From assembly GCA_963920765.1 (NCBI GenBank), contig OY987247.1:930001-994000 (forward strand): a DNA stretch of 64,000 bases, in the 5' to 3' direction. A model generated the notes under the pieces. It was given only the letters and a program-made list of their open reading frames with translations. It was not told where the DNA came from and ran no database searches. How positions within the stretch are numbered: position 1 is the first letter of the stretch; every line of letters begins with the position of its first letter. This DNA is from Ulota crispa. Lineage: Eukaryota; Streptophyta; Bryopsida; Orthotrichales; Orthotrichaceae. The position numbers and the translations under genes were made by a program. Shown here one piece after another: positions 34,325 through 47,443 of the stretch.

Positions 34325-37300
34325 CGTTATCAGCAAGAAGTTCTATATCTCTATATAGCCTCTTGCCTTGTTTTACATTATCTCTCAACATGGCTGCGCT
34401 TGCACCAAAGAAGACCAAGGGCAATAATGTACGGGTGCAATCTCTCCTATTTGAAGCTCTAGAAGCTGATGGAAGCAATTACCTCAAATGGAGCATTGAT
34501 GTGATGGCATACCTTTCCGTGGAAGAATTAGATGCTACGTTGAAGTCAGTGACACCGGAGAACCTCCCAGCAACCTCACAGTGGAAGGCACTCCTCATAC
34601 TGAGAAGACACCTGGATATTTCCCTCCGCTAGCAGCACATTGAGGTGAACAACCCATACAACATGTGGCAACAATTGGAGGCTAGGTTTCATCATAAGGA
34701 GACTATTTTCCTCCCTCAAGCTCATAGTGATTGGATTCATCTAAGGGTTATGGACTTCCCCAATTTCTTGGCTTTCAACACAAAGCTTCATTGCATAGCA
34801 GCCCAATTGCAACTCTGTGGAGAGAAGATTGAAGAGAAAGAACTCATATATAAAACTCTATCTACCTTTCTTCTTGCTTCTACTATTTTAGCTCAACAGT
34901 ATCGCAATATGAGATTTAAAACTCATTCAAAGTTAATGTCTCATCTCTTGTTTGCAGAGAAACAACAGCTGCTTTTATTGAAGAACGCTGAGTCCAAATC
35001 TGCAAAGGAAGCGCATACTATGGAGATGGCAGGACAAAAGTCACGTGGCACAAGGAAACAGCAATCAAAGCAGAATCAAACTCAACACTCTTCCTCAAAA
35101 TCCAAAGATAAGTCATCTGAAAAACCTAACTTTGGAAATACTAGGAGTGATAAGTCTAAGTCACAGCGTGACATGTGATTGTCATAGCTGTGGTAGGCTT
35201 GGACACTTAGCTAAGGATTGTAGAACTCCAAAGTACTTTGTAAAAATGTATGAGGAGTTGCAGCAGCTTAAGTCCAAGAATAGGGAAAGTCATACACTAG
35301 ATGCTCCATTGCTAGATAGTGTAGGTCCCAAAAATTATATAGTGAGCACGGTTAAATCCGAGGAACAATGTGATGTTGCCTTGTTGGACAGCGTCACTAC
35401 TCATACGATCTTGCGAGATCCAAAGTACACTATATATTTTCTAGCCACGTAGCTGAAGCCTGGCAAAACTGTGATGTTATCACAACTGTTAGAAGATGGA
35501 ATTTCCAATTCCGTGAGGGCCAGGCAACTATAGTATTGCCTGGAGGGATCCCCCTCAAATGTACACACGCAATGTACTCTCCCAAAGCTCCCTGGAGTCT
35601 GATCAGCTACTGGAATCTTAGAACTAATGAGATCCACGTCCACATAGAGGTGAGGAATGGTGAAAGAATCTTGGAGCTCAGGCAAGGGCCGCAATTCCTT
35701 ACCACCACACATGCGGGAGCCAATGGTTTGTATGGATTGAAGATCTCAAGTAGTGCTAAAAGCCTTACTGATGACAGTCCACTCACAAGTAAACATCCCA
35801 AGGGATCTGTTTTCTTTGTGATTTCTCCAACCAAGATTGGGATGTGGCATGGCAGGCTAGAGCATCCCGGAACCACGATGTTCTAGCGCATGCTACCAAT
35901 ACTTACAGGACATGAAGTTAGCCCCACCAATGCCAACAAGGTGGGTAACTGTGTTGCCTGCTCTCAAAGAAAGCTAATCCAAAGGCCATTGCGGTAGAAA
36001 CTACCAATGGAGTTACCGCCAAGACTTCAAAAACTGCAAGGTGATGTCTATGGACCCATCAATCCTCCATCAGGACCTTTCAGGTATTTTTTTGTCTTTA
36101 TAGATGCTTCTGGAACTCATTTTGAGGTTTCACTCTTGAGTATTAGGAACATGGTCTTTCCAAATTTATTAGCTATGCTAATTAAGTTCTGAACTCATTA
36201 TTCTGATAGTCCTGTGAAAATCCTAAGAATTGACAACGCTAAGGAATTCAAGTCTCAAAAATTTGAGGATTATTGTATAGCATCAGGTATTACCTTAACT
36301 AATTCTGTCTCTTATGAGCACTTTCAAAATGGTCTAGCTGAAGCTTTTATTAAAAAGATTCAACTCATTACCCGGCCTCTTTTTATACATGCCAAACTAC
36401 CTTCTAACTTTTGGAGCCCATGCAGTGCTCCATGCAGCTACTCTCCTTAAGTTCCGTCCTACTCTGCTCAATGATCATTCTCCCATAGAGCTAGCATCAT
36501 GACAAGTTTCTAATGTTGCTCATTTGAGAACCTTTGGGTGCCGTATTTAGGTCCCAGTAGCAGAGCTTCATAAGAAGACAATTGGTAGTTACCATCAAGA
36601 GGGTATATATATATATAAGCTTTGATTCCCTTAGCATCATTTGTTATGTCATTCCCTTAGTTGGGACTCTTCAAAGAGCCCGATTCCAAAACTATCAATT
36701 TGAGGAAACCCAATTTCCATCCATAGCATCTTCCAAATCTAATCTAAGTTTGGAAATTTGGGCTCCAAAGACATTCACTATGAACCCTAACCCTCAAATT
36801 GCCCTTGCTGATTCAGAAGTTTCTAAACTTCTACAACTTAAGTCCCTTGCTGAAAAATTGCCTGATGGTTTCAGTAATACCACTAGGGTCACTAGCAACC
36901 TACTCCCAAGTATCGATCCTTTATCAGTCACTGTTTTGCCTAAGAAGCGTATTCTTGATCCAGACTCAATCCTACCTTCTTCCAAAGTACCACGGACCAA
37001 CTTTCTTAGTCTTTATAATGATCTCTTGTTCCTTTCTGACCATGATCAATCATTCATCTATACTCTAGCCAAGACTAACTTTATGCTCACTTTTGTCACT
37101 CAGATTACTACCTCTAGTTTTGATCCTATTACACTAGATGACACCAAAGCAAGTTTCGACTGGCCCCAATGGTTAGAAGCCTTGAATGCTGAGTATTCTT
37201 CCCTTAGGAAGCATGGTGTCTTTGGTCCCTTAGTTACTAACCTCCCTAGTAAACCTGTTGGTTTCAAACTCATTTTTACCAAAAAACAAAACACCCAAGG

Positions 37301-38981
37301 GTATATCATTTGATACAAAGTTTGTTTAGTTGCCCAAGGATTCACTCAAGGACCTAGAGTGGATTATAACTTCACATATTCTCTTATTATGAACTCAGGC
37401 ATTTTTTGCTACTTTTTAGGTATAAATGTACAGTACTCTTTAGAAACTCAACTCCTTGATGTTCTTATTGCCTACATTTATGGTCCCTTAGATGCTAACA
37501 TATACATTAGGCCCCCACCTGACTTCCTCTTGGAGACCCCTCCAGAGGATACTCAGGGATCCTATTCTGTACGCAAACTCCAGAAAGCTCTTTATTGTCT
37601 AAAACAAGCCGATAGGATGTGGTATAAGCACTTACATGACTTCTTGCTCCACCACAAATTCCAACATGATCAAACTCTACCATGTCTCTTCACTTTGAAG
37701 GAGACTACTGGTTTTGTTATTATTGCAGTATATGTGGATGACCTTAATCTTGTAGGCACCCCAGGCACTTGTAAGCATGCCATGAACTTACTTACCACCC
37801 AATTTGAGAAGAAGTTGTTAGGTAAGACTACGTTTTGCCTAGGACTTCAGGTGGATTATTTACCTAATGGGAGTATTTTTCTCTATCAAACTACTTACAC
37901 TCAAACCTTATTGAAAAGGTTTCATATGGACCAAACTAGTCCACTTTCCGCCCTTATGATGGGGCAACATAGAGCATTTAATGATCCCTACCGTCCTTGC
38001 GAGGATAAGGAGGAGTTCTATGACATGAACAAGCACCTTGAGAGCCGTAGGAGCTCTTTTATACTTGTTTACATATACACGTCTGGATATTTCTTTTGCC
38101 ACAAGTGTGCTTGCCAGACACAGCCAGAAGCCTGGAGTGCGTCACTGGAATGGAGTCAAACATCTATTCCAATACCTCAAAAGCACCGAAGACTTGGGCC
38201 TATATTACACCAAGGGTGGAACCTCAGAAATCACTGGATACGCTGATGCTGGTTTCAAATCTGATGAAAGTTTTGGGAAGTCCCAGACCGGCTACATCTT
38301 CCTCAAGAATAATGCACCAATTTCATGGAAGTCTGTGAAGCAAACCGTCACGGCCACTTTTGCCAACCATTTGGAGCTAATTGACTTTCTTGAAGCTACC
38401 AAGGAAGCAGTGTGATTACGCAATATGCACAAAGTAATCATGGAGCAATGTGGGCTCACCCAAGACAACAAACCAACGGTTATCTTTGAAGACAATGCTG
38501 CATGCGTTGCTCAAATAGAAGCTGGATTCATCAAGACCGACCAAGTCAAACATATCTGCCCTCAAATATTTGGATTCACTCAAGATCTTATACAAGGTGG
38601 ACAAATTGAGGTCAAGAAAATTGATTCAGCCCACAATATAGCTGATATATTGACTAAAGCTCTCCCAGCCTACACACACAGGAGACTAGTGCAAGAGGCT
38701 GGGATGAGATTACTTGATGAGTTAATTCCTCGGTGAGTTATACCCCTAAACCTTTGCTATCCTTCCATGGATTTTTCCCATTGGGTTTACCATGTGAATG
38801 GATTGTTGAAGGTGTTGTATTCTTTTTCCTTCATCCATGGTTTTATCCTTGATCATTAACAAGGTTTTCCCAAATAAGGTTTTAATGAGCAACAACCATA
38901 TATCTTACAAGATTATGGGAATTATCATATAGAACATTATTGTTTAGGTCTACATACAACTATGTATCAATTGAGGAGGAG

Positions 38982-39251
38982 TGTTGAGATAAGTATTCTA
39001 TTAATACGCTCTCCACATAGCTAACTATAGTTCACTGGAGTCTACTTTAGTAAAGGGATCCCATGAACCAATAGTAGAGAAGAACTTTTACTTTCTATCT
39101 TTGGTCTTCCCTTGTATACAAGAGGCAAACCCTACTTGAATAAATATACTTGTTACTTCTTTTCCTTGCATACTTTGATATATCTCTTTTGTGCTCTTGT
39201 TGTGTTTTCTACTCCCAACTCTTTCTCTAGAGTCTGTAGCTTATTGCAACA
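38982..39251 (+). repeat. 3' LTR of the copia fossil
   Basis: 270 bp. It differs from the 5' LTR at about 15-17 positions, nearly all of them transitions. Confidence 0.92.
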
Positions 39252-39256
39252 ATCTG

Positions 39257-40701
39257 AAACCCCCTAATCCTCGAGAGTTTGACGAGATTCACACTCAATC
39301 TCAAACTCGTCGCTGTAATCGGCCTCGGAACTACTCATGCAGATGCCAATACCGTATTTATACTATATTTTGTACTAGTACACCGAACTCTCTGGAAGGA
39401 CATTGTATAATTGCACTTGCACATTCTCAGCTCCTTTTTACCATAATCTCTATTATCACATTCTTTTGTATACAAAGAATACTATATGAACCAATATAAC
39501 TGGAGGATCATCAAAATTTCTTGTTGACATGAAATTTCTTCATCGTAGTGGAAGAAGCTTTGGTATCTAAAAACAACATGTTTTGAGATTTTAAAGCTCT
39601 CAACAAGACGCATCTTTCTGTACAATGTTAAAAAAAATGGACGGTCAAATCAACATAGATAGAGACTAGAGAGATCCAGTTTTCTTTTCAACCACTTAGT
39701 TGGAACATTTGCAATTTTGCAAGTCTTCAATTTAGAATTCTTGGAAACAATATGTATTTCAATTTCAAACCTTCTTGCATTGCCACAAAAAAATTATGTG
39801 ATATTGGAGGTCACAAAAGTGTGATATAGGAGAATTAAAAATATGCTTTTTTTTAAAGCAAATCATAGTTTGTAAGCATCTAATAAGGATATAATAGCTC
39901 AACTTAAGTAAGGACTTATGGGAGTTACTTGTAAATTCTCTAATGGCACAAATCAATGGATTGAAGTTTGTGATTACATGTTTTATGTATGCTGGTAGAT
40001 GCAATAATTTGTTTAACTAAATTCAAGAAGTTAATATGGGTATTTTCTTGTTCACATTCAATGCGGTTAAAATAATAATTAGATTCTTTGATTAAGTAAG
40101 CAAATTAATAATTATTGAGAAACCACGTTGCATTTAATTTTGACATGTTCTATCAAAATAATTGCACTTTTGTGTTTTGTTTGAAATTTTTGGAATACAC
40201 CAACCCAATGTTGTTACTTTGAGCAATTTTAGGTTGCAAATAGCACAAGCGGACAAACAAATCATACCTGATGGGCGGACAGACATGTTCGCTCTTGTTT
40301 TTAGGGCATTTCTAGGGATTTTGACCTACAAAGGGAAGAATCAAATCACTATTTTTCATTTTTACTGTGTGATACATGGCTTTAACTTCCCATTTTGACT
40401 TCATGTTGGCAATAATGAGTGTCACCACCATGTACAAAGTAAATTTTTTTTATCATTTTCTATCAGTTTTTGAAGTCAACTAGGAGTTGACTACAACAAA
40501 TGGACATGAGTTCAATGAAGCACTTTGGGCGAACGGGCAACTAAACGGATGGGCAATCCAATGTGACAACCATACATGCACCTACATTTTTTATTCCAAT
40601 TTTAAGAAGCAAAGTTCAATTATCATCAAACATAAAAACCATATATAATTTACTATTTCCAAAAACATCTAGTTGCATCATCAACTGTAGAGTTATGTGC
40701 T
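39257..40701. other. no gene recognised
   Basis: This is AT-rich flank of the copia insertion. Short hydrophobic frames only. Confidence 0.45.
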
Positions 40702-40735
40702 TTAACCCCTAAAAGACCGAGCGTGCCGCTGCGAC
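40702..40735 (+). repeat. solo TTAA-CCCCTAAA end
   Basis: TTAACCCCTAAAAGACCG has the terminal sequence of the piggyBac-like short elements. No matching right end was found, so it is probably a truncated element. Confidence 0.4.
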
Positions 40736-41430
40736 CAATAGAATACGAAGTGCTTTTCTTGTATTTGGAATAGATTCACACTTTTATTGCATTTGAGATC
40801 AACAAAGAAGTTGGAGAATAGATCAAAGCGGTTGTAGTAGACTATTTGAGATCTCAAATTAAAACTTCATATTGGTAGCAAATACCGATTATATAGTAGC
40901 GTATATACTATGCCCTATTGTCCTTTAAGATTAAAATCATTTTCTAACCTTCTTTTTGAATGAATAGTTTTACAAAAATATTGCCTTCTATTACACCAAA
41001 ATCACTATATAATGTGGTTGAATGATTCCTACACATTCATAATCATTGAGGTTTTGTAGTTTGGTCCAATGCTACAAATCTTTATGACAAGCAAGTTTAC
41101 AGACCCTCAAGCCTATAATTTTAAGAGCCTAAATATGCTTTTGAACTCCTCTAAATGACTTTTGTTTAGTTATGTTTTCAAAGTACTAAGAAACAAAGAT
41201 GTTTAGACTAGTAAATAAAATTAGTAATCATGCCAAAAATATTGTGGTCAAAAGTACATGGTGGTTTTGTTATACTTTACAAAACATTCCTTATAAGACA
41301 ACATCTTACATTCCTAAGACTATAGTTGCAAAACATTCTACCATTACTAGTAGTTTGCCGCCCCATTTAGCAAGGCTAAATGAACAACGGTGACTCCATT
41401 TAGCATAGGTTAAGGTTTGTAAAATCTCAT
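40736..41430. other. no gene recognised
   Basis: It ends with CATAGGTTAAGGTTTGTA (about 41404), a phrase that also follows the right end of the element at 61725. This may be shared flanking sequence of the same TTAA family. Confidence 0.35.
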
Positions 41431-41620
41431 TTAACCCCTAAAGGACCATTGGTTCCTCGAGGGACAAATGGGATTTTGGGCATGTACCTTTGGCTAAACT
41501 ACCTTGTGTGATTTTTTGAAACTTTTATTGAAGATGGGGAATGTGAAGACCTACATGGGGGTCTAAATTTTCCTTCATTCCAACATTAGATGAAGAAATT
41601 ATGCATGTTTTTATTAAATA
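41431..41620 (+). mobile_element. left part of a TTAA element like 60806-61725
   Basis: TTAACCCCTAAAGGACCATT and the following bases, including GAGGGACAAATGGGATTTTG and TTTTTTGAAACTTT, match the left 200 bp of the complete element at 60806. No right end was found, so it is truncated. Confidence 0.6.
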
Positions 41621-42480
41621 ATAGGGAGGAGGAGCAGTCCGGGCAGCAACCTTCTAGTGTATTTGATAGTTGACTAGAATTGTGGGTAGCTTTGAAGGGT
41701 AGGGATAGCAGTTGTAATGGGCAGATTTTGGAGAGGGCCTATTTTCAATCCCCGATCTAACATCCCGACTTGAGTGGGAGTGGAGCAAGCAAAAGGATGC
41801 CATTGTTGCATTTTGAGTGACACTTGGCAGGTGAGTTGCAACTTGCAAGTCACATGGTAGTTTATGTGGGTCCAATGTGGTAATTTGAACAACAAAGTCG
41901 GAGTGGTGTAGCGGGATTTCAATAGCATGGCCACCTGTAACCGTTGAATGGCACGCAATTTTGCCCAGCTTGCACTCTGCGATGGAGGCAATATTAGCCA
42001 GCTCAGATGGAGCAGTGCAAGGCAACAATGGCAAGGGGAGCCAATGCGGTCTAGGGTTTTGTGAACAAAATCAGATGCTCAGTGCTAACGTTGGCAAAGT
42101 CCGACAAAGAAATAATGCGGAAGTCTCATTGTTGTAGTCATAGGGCAGCCAGCAGTTTAGGTTTCCAACCAGCAATTGGTGGTTCTTTGCACCTGCAACC
42201 AGTGGATGTAGCCTTTGGCAGATTTGGCGCAATTTAAAGTCCACAAAAGTTGTTGTAGCAATCAATTCCACAAAGCAAGAAAATTGCTAATTTCATCAAC
42301 TTTGTTGCAAGTGCTCCACCTATGTGACTCCTACAGTGAAGGACCTTCATAATTTTTGTATTACACATATTTTTCTAGCTTCATGAGTTGCATTGCTTGT
42401 GGAGCAAAGTTGTAGTCTTTCCATTATCTTTGCCACTACACCTAGAATTGGTTCTTCTTTTTGTGCATTTTGATTTTACA
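41621..42480. other. less AT-rich stretch upstream of the piggyBac-like reading frames
   Basis: Base composition rises here, and short open frames occur on the minus strand without recognisable motifs. Given the plus-strand frames that follow at 42503, it may be old promoter or leader DNA; that is inference only. Confidence 0.3.
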
Positions 42481-42502
42481 AATCTCTATTCATTGTAGGC
42501 AT

Positions 42503-43376
42503 CATGCCAAGGCGTAGACGAACCCAAACTCACAACGATGATATGAGTAATCAAAGGCGACACAATTTCAGATTTCGTTATGATAATGTTTCATTGAAAA
42601 CTTGTGTTTGTGTATTGACAATGCATTTTTCATGATTGTAGGTGGCAAGGAATTGTCTCCCAATGAAGCGTAGTTGTTGTCTTTGTTTGCAAGAGCCATC
42701 AATGCAAGAGATTTTGTTTCTCCTAGCAGCACTGCAAGTCCAAAGTCCACTGAGACTTTGTCTCCATGCATCATGTACCCAACTCTAGAGTTTGTACTTC
42801 TAGTACCACAAGGTCATTGGCATAATGTTTACATAAAGATCGATGATGTTATTGGGAAGTGTGATCATGCAGATTTCCTAAATAGCTAAGAGCCACTTCA
42901 AGTATACAAATAGTCATCATATTTTGAGGAAATCGCTAACACTAATGTGGACAAAGATGAATTATTTGATGGGGAGGCCGCATTGCTAGAAGCGTTATTG
43001 TGGCCTCCCAAGGTTCTACATGATATTGGAGGAATGTCTGGGGGATCTCGACTCCCAACCTCTTATTGCAGGCAATGGAGGCGTTTTGGTGGTTTTGTTG
43101 ATCGCAGCAAACTACGAGGAGGTCCAAGCAACAATGTCTTTGAGCTCGGTAGTAGCTCCGACGTTGGAGAAGTAGTGCTAGACAAAAATATCAACGGGGT
43201 GGAGGTCAACATTGTTAGCTTAAAAGAGGACATTTGCTAGGAGGACGGTGATGTTGCTGCATCAAAAGGCAACGTCGTCAAAGCTCAAACCAACTTTGTT
43301 GAAGATCAGGCCAACGTCGTCAAGGTCTGGCTCTTCCATGCAAGAACATTGAGCCAGCTCGGACTCCCAAACTAAA
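42503..43376 (+). pseudogene. broken coding-like stretch, possibly the 5' part of the piggyBac gene
   Basis: From ATGCCAAGGCGTAGACGAAC the plus strand reads MPRRRRTQTHNDD, an arginine-rich start. Later frames look coded: SLFARAINARDFVSPS, YIKIDDVIGKCDHADF and ALLWPPKVLHDIGGM, then a repeated A/S-K-x-N-V-V-K motif to 43376. It is interrupted by several stops, so it is a pseudogene if it was ever a gene. I do not recognise a domain. The same orientation and the acidic exon at 45213 suggest it could be the N-terminal part of the piggyBac transposase gene, with 43380-45212 as intron; it may equally be an unrelated decayed gene. Confidence 0.3.
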
Positions 43377-43379
43377 GTA

Positions 43380-45212
43380 CGCTACTTTGCTGGTTTTTTT
43401 TTTCCTTTTGATGGAGAAATCATAATTTTGACTACAAGATTTTTGTTTTCTTGTAATGCGTGGATATATTACAAATGATGCTAAAGTACTATGATTATAT
43501 AGTTGCACAATAAATTGAATACACACAATGCAAGATATAGACTGGTTGGTTTTTTATAGTGTATTATAAATTTTTTGTTGCAGTTGTGATGAAAAATGTT
43601 AGAGTTCCGTTTAGTTACATGACACGTGCTTCACATTTGTACTTTCTTCTTTTAGTAATTTTATAATTAGAAATGTTAATGATTTATTATGAGCAGTAAA
43701 TGTATATGTGTTATAGTAAAAGGGATAACAATAATTTTCATAATTGTACGTGGCATTTGTCATTAAGAATTGACATTATATGTGAAATCTTAGAGGAGTT
43801 ATTGTAGTAGATATGCTAGGATAAGTTTTTAGAAGTTTCATTAGAAAACAGAGTTCTACAAATTTGTAGGAGTTCCTTGGTATCCATAGAGAATACTATG
43901 GCAATTACAATGTACATGACTATTAGAATTCTACTAGAGCAAAGTGCAGCTAGTCAAGGTTAATTTAGAATCTATGTTTCTTGAAATGGAGGACAACTTA
44001 TTCTCAAGATACAAAATAGTTTCAAGTAGTGGGACTTTATTCCATGTTGCACTATCTACTTATATAAAATTATGACATTATAAACATTTTTATCAAATTC
44101 CCCCACAGATAAAAAGTTTGGCGTTATGGGAAAAAAAAGGATAACAGCTTCATGATCAAATTCTAGTGTCCTTGCGTTCTTGTGATTATTTATATTCTAC
44201 ATAGCTCCAATGAAGTTATGAAACATGTACTTATGGTGCCACCAATCACTAAGTACTACATGTATGCATTACGGCTAACAACTCTGTATGTCGTTGGAAG
44301 TAATGAAGTGAATTCTTTTACTAGTATAGTACAAAAGTACATTAGGTAAAGATTCACATAGTACTAGATATCATAATCATTGGAAAATACTAGCTAGTCT
44401 TTCAACAATCTATTTCATAGATCAAACAAATTCAATGTACCCTAGATTCTAATGCTAGCAACATTGGCTAACTATTTTAATTATAGCTTTCACAATTCAT
44501 ATGCTGGACACGCTTCATAGTGATTTCTTTTAGGTAAATACACATTGCAGTAAATTTTCTCAACATTCCTACATTGTATTTGAATTGTTCAAATATGAAT
44601 TTCTAATAACACTCCATGGTTTCATGTAAAAAACCCAGTCACTTATATTATTTTTGACATCTCCATAATAACAAATATTTCATAATGTGACATAAATTTT
44701 AGATGCATATGTGATTTTGGGTTTTAGAAAGGATTTTTTTTTTGTGGAAATTAGAAATCACTAGTAATGATTAAATAGTAGAAAACAAACATCATACAAG
44801 TAGTATTAAAAATTGCTTTACATAAACGATACAAATGATAATGTGGAATACAAAATATAGGCAGTAACAATATATAAGTACATTGTTGTTTCTTCTAACG
44901 GAATACCACATTATTATGTTCAAAGGTTTTCCATGACTATGTACAGCACGCACAATGAATGAAATTGGAGCGTAAGTATTGTCCACTATATTGATTATGC
45001 CTCACATTACCATGTTATTGAAGTGTGTCAAATTTTAGGAATTTGGCCAAATAGTTTTATAAGGTATCATTTTCCTTTGAACAATGTCATTGTTTAGAAT
45101 GTCTTGTATGATTTGCAGGAATATCTGATATTCATTTCTTGTTATGGCCAAGTGTTGCGGTGTATGACAATGGTTTATTGGATGTGCAACCGGATCTCCA
45201 TATATACGCATT
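43380..45212. other. no gene; possible intron
   Basis: This is AT-rich sequence with no conserved frame, lying between two coding-like blocks of the same orientation. Confidence 0.35.
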
Positions 45213-45870
45213 ATGGACAATTCCATGAATTACCTAGCAGTGATGAACCAATTTGATCCATCTAGTGATGATGAAGGCGATGGTGATTCAGATGTATTTG
45301 ATCTTTTGTCTACTTTTGAAGATAGTAAGGTAGGAGCACCCAATTGCAACACCAACGATTCTCCAACATCTAAAACTAAACCTATAGTAGACAGATTTGC
45401 ACCCAAACAAGACATGAATGCACCCAAATTAGACATGCAAGTTGATATGAAGGAATAGAAATTGTGTAGGTTGCAGTTTTTGATTGAGTGTGACATGCGC
45501 ATGACATGGTCTTGTTGTTGTTGCTTTTTCAGGGGTCTAGTGTCTACAATAGGTAAGTCTAGAGAGTTGTCTTCAACAATTCATAATTTATTCATATGAT
45601 CTCAAAAATTTCCAAAAACAATTTTTCTTGCATCTGTATCCATTTCCTAACAAGCCCATGCCATTAGATTCTCAGAAGACCCTTCCAATTATCACATCTG
45701 AGGTAAGTGTTGCATTTGGGTGCTTCAACTTTAGAGATCAAACCAAAAAGACGTAGAGAACTCTAAGGACTTCAACTTTGTATACCAAGATGAGTTTTGG
45801 AACCAGAGGTCCATGACCTATACTCTTGAGCGCCTTGGTTTTATTGATACTTCCTCATCCAATGTCCATT
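45213..45870 (+). pseudogene. piggyBac transposase relic, N-terminal acidic region and leading exons
   Basis: The frame from 45213 reads MDNSMNYLAVMNQFDPSSDD and continues acidic (DEGDGDSDVFDLLSTFED), like the acidic N-terminus of piggyBac-family transposases. After a stop and an apparent intron, further coded stretches follow: KPMPLDSQKTLPIITSEV near 45655 and FVYQDEFWNQRSMTYTLERL near 45780. These lead towards the catalytic core at 45934. Exon limits are uncertain, and the gene is broken by stops. Confidence 0.45.
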
Positions 45871-45933
45871 AGAGGTACTTTTCCACTTTCCTTCAACTTT
45901 TTGAAATCTTCTGGTCATTTAATATATTACAGG

Positions 45934-46860
45934 ATATAGTAACAGAGACTAATTGCTACGCTAGTGTACATGCCAGTAATGGAAAGAAGAAAGGAGTTCA
46001 AAATTAGAAACCATATACAGTCAAGGAATTACAAGTATTTATGGTAATACTGATGTATATGGGCATGAAACGGCAGCTAAACATGAAATTGTATTGGCAA
46101 AGGATAGTTTCAATTTTTCACTGCCCTATCATTTCTAATCTAGTGTCTAGATGCCATTTCATTCCACTCACAAAGTGCTTACATGTCACAAACCTAAAAA
46201 ATTGTGTTCAAGAAAGAATTATGCCTAGCTACAACAAGATGGAACAATTACAATGGCTCATTGATGCTATTATGGAATCTTCTCAGTCATGTTGGAATAT
46301 ATGCAAATTCAGGACCGTAGAAGAGATGATGATGATATAGTACTAGACGTCTTATAGTCCGGCTAGGCCGTATATGCCTAAAAAATCCCAAAAATGAGGA
46401 ATCAAGGTGTGGTGTCTAGCAAATTTAGTATCAAACTCTATGTCAAAATTTGAATTGTATGGTGGAAAAAATATCATGTTAGTTTTTGGGCTCCTGTACT
46501 CTATGGCCACCCAAAATTGACACACAATGTTGTATTGCAACTATTGGTGGCATATGAAGGTCACGGACATGTTATCACGATGGATAACTTTTTTTCCAAC
46601 ATACCACTGTTCCAAAAGTTATTGAAGAAGACTATCTATGTAACCTGTACAGTGATGGAAAACAGAATTGGCATTCTTTCAATTTAAAAAAATACCAATA
46701 CTTATGCTAGAAGTGCCCTAGGCACTTTGCATTGGAAGATGCACGAGTCTAGGTCCATTTTTGCTATAATGTGGAAGGACAAGTGATCCGTCCTCATTAT
46801 GTTAGTGCTCGAGGTGATTACTCATTGTAATTTTATGGTATACACATGAGTTGACGATAT
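45934..46860 (+). pseudogene. piggyBac transposase catalytic core, broken
   Basis: The stretch reads DIVTETNCYA, then KELQVFM, YMGMKRQLNMKLYWQR, IFHCPIISNLVSRC and LTKCLHVTN. Next come KMEQLQWLIDAI and FRTVEEMM, and after frame changes YMPKK, KVWCLA, HVITMDNFFSN and MWKDK. This order is that of the DDE_Tnp_1_7 domain of piggyBac transposases, which cut and paste at TTAA. At the first catalytic position the motif appears to be VEE where the family usually has a D-E pair. The second acidic position (MDN) is kept. Several stops and at least three frame changes make it non-functional. It is followed at 46808 by about 630 bp, also found at 58545-59175, that I interpret as a transposase intron. The family assignment is from motif memory, without a search. 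Confidence 0.85.
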
Positions 46861-47441
46861 TTAATATAGGCCTATTTATCTAAAATATGGTATTTAAATG
46901 ACTGTGTTTTCAAATAAAAAGTTATGTGGATCATATTTTAAGTACCCTATGTTTTTTTATAAATTCATTCATTTGGTCCTTAAATAGTACTATTTTATGT
47001 ATAAATTTTGTTTGTCCAATTTTATGTTAATATCTCCATTATTTATCAAAAATAAAATTTACTTTCTATTACATATATACACATGGTATTTACCATGACA
47101 TCAATAACAAGCATATGAATTAAAGGACTACTATTTAAGTGGAAATTTTTATTGACAAGTTTTTAGTGTTTCTCAATTCTATGGCATGTAATTAAAACAA
47201 TTTAACATGGAGAGCAACAAACAACACTAAAAAAATTTACAACTCCTATTTGTCAAGGCTAACTTATTAAATAAGAAATCCTACTACCTAATTTTTTACA
47301 TACCATAATTTATATATACTAAAATACATAGAATTTCATGAACCCTATAGTAGCTCTATATATTATATATTTTTTTTGTCTTTTGAATTAAATGTACCAT
47401 ATCTTTTAACTCACATGGTTCCTGAAACATAAGCCAGTGAT
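46808..47441 (+). repeat. 630-bp repeat shared inverted with 58545-59175 (probable piggyBac intron)
   Basis: Nearly identical, apart from scattered changes, to the reverse complement of 58545-59175. It lies between the WKDK segment of the plus-strand transposase relic and unrelated sequence. In the other copy the same block is followed by later transposase exons, so it is best explained as an intron of the element. Confidence 0.8.
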
Positions 47442-47443
47442 CT

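Larger units (their letters stand above)
34054..39251 (+). mobile_element. Ty1/copia retrotransposon fossil, 5.2 kb, TSD ATCTG
   Basis: Two similar LTRs (34054-34324 and 38982-39251) begin TG and end CA, flanked by ATCTG (34049-34053 and 39252-39256). After the left LTR comes CGTTATCAGCAAGAAG, resembling the initiator-Met-tRNA priming site of plant copia. A purine tract, TTGAGGAGGAG, precedes the right LTR. Coding remnants in copia order are a gag region (about 34390-35180) with a zinc knuckle (about 35186-35235), a GAG-pre-integrase/protease area (about 35330-35890), integrase (about 36000-36480), reverse transcriptase with the YVDD motif (about 37130-37950) and RNase H (about 38200-38720). 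It is broken, with roughly ten breaks. LTR divergence of about 6% suggests an age of a few million years or more, depending on the host's rate. Confidence 0.93.
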
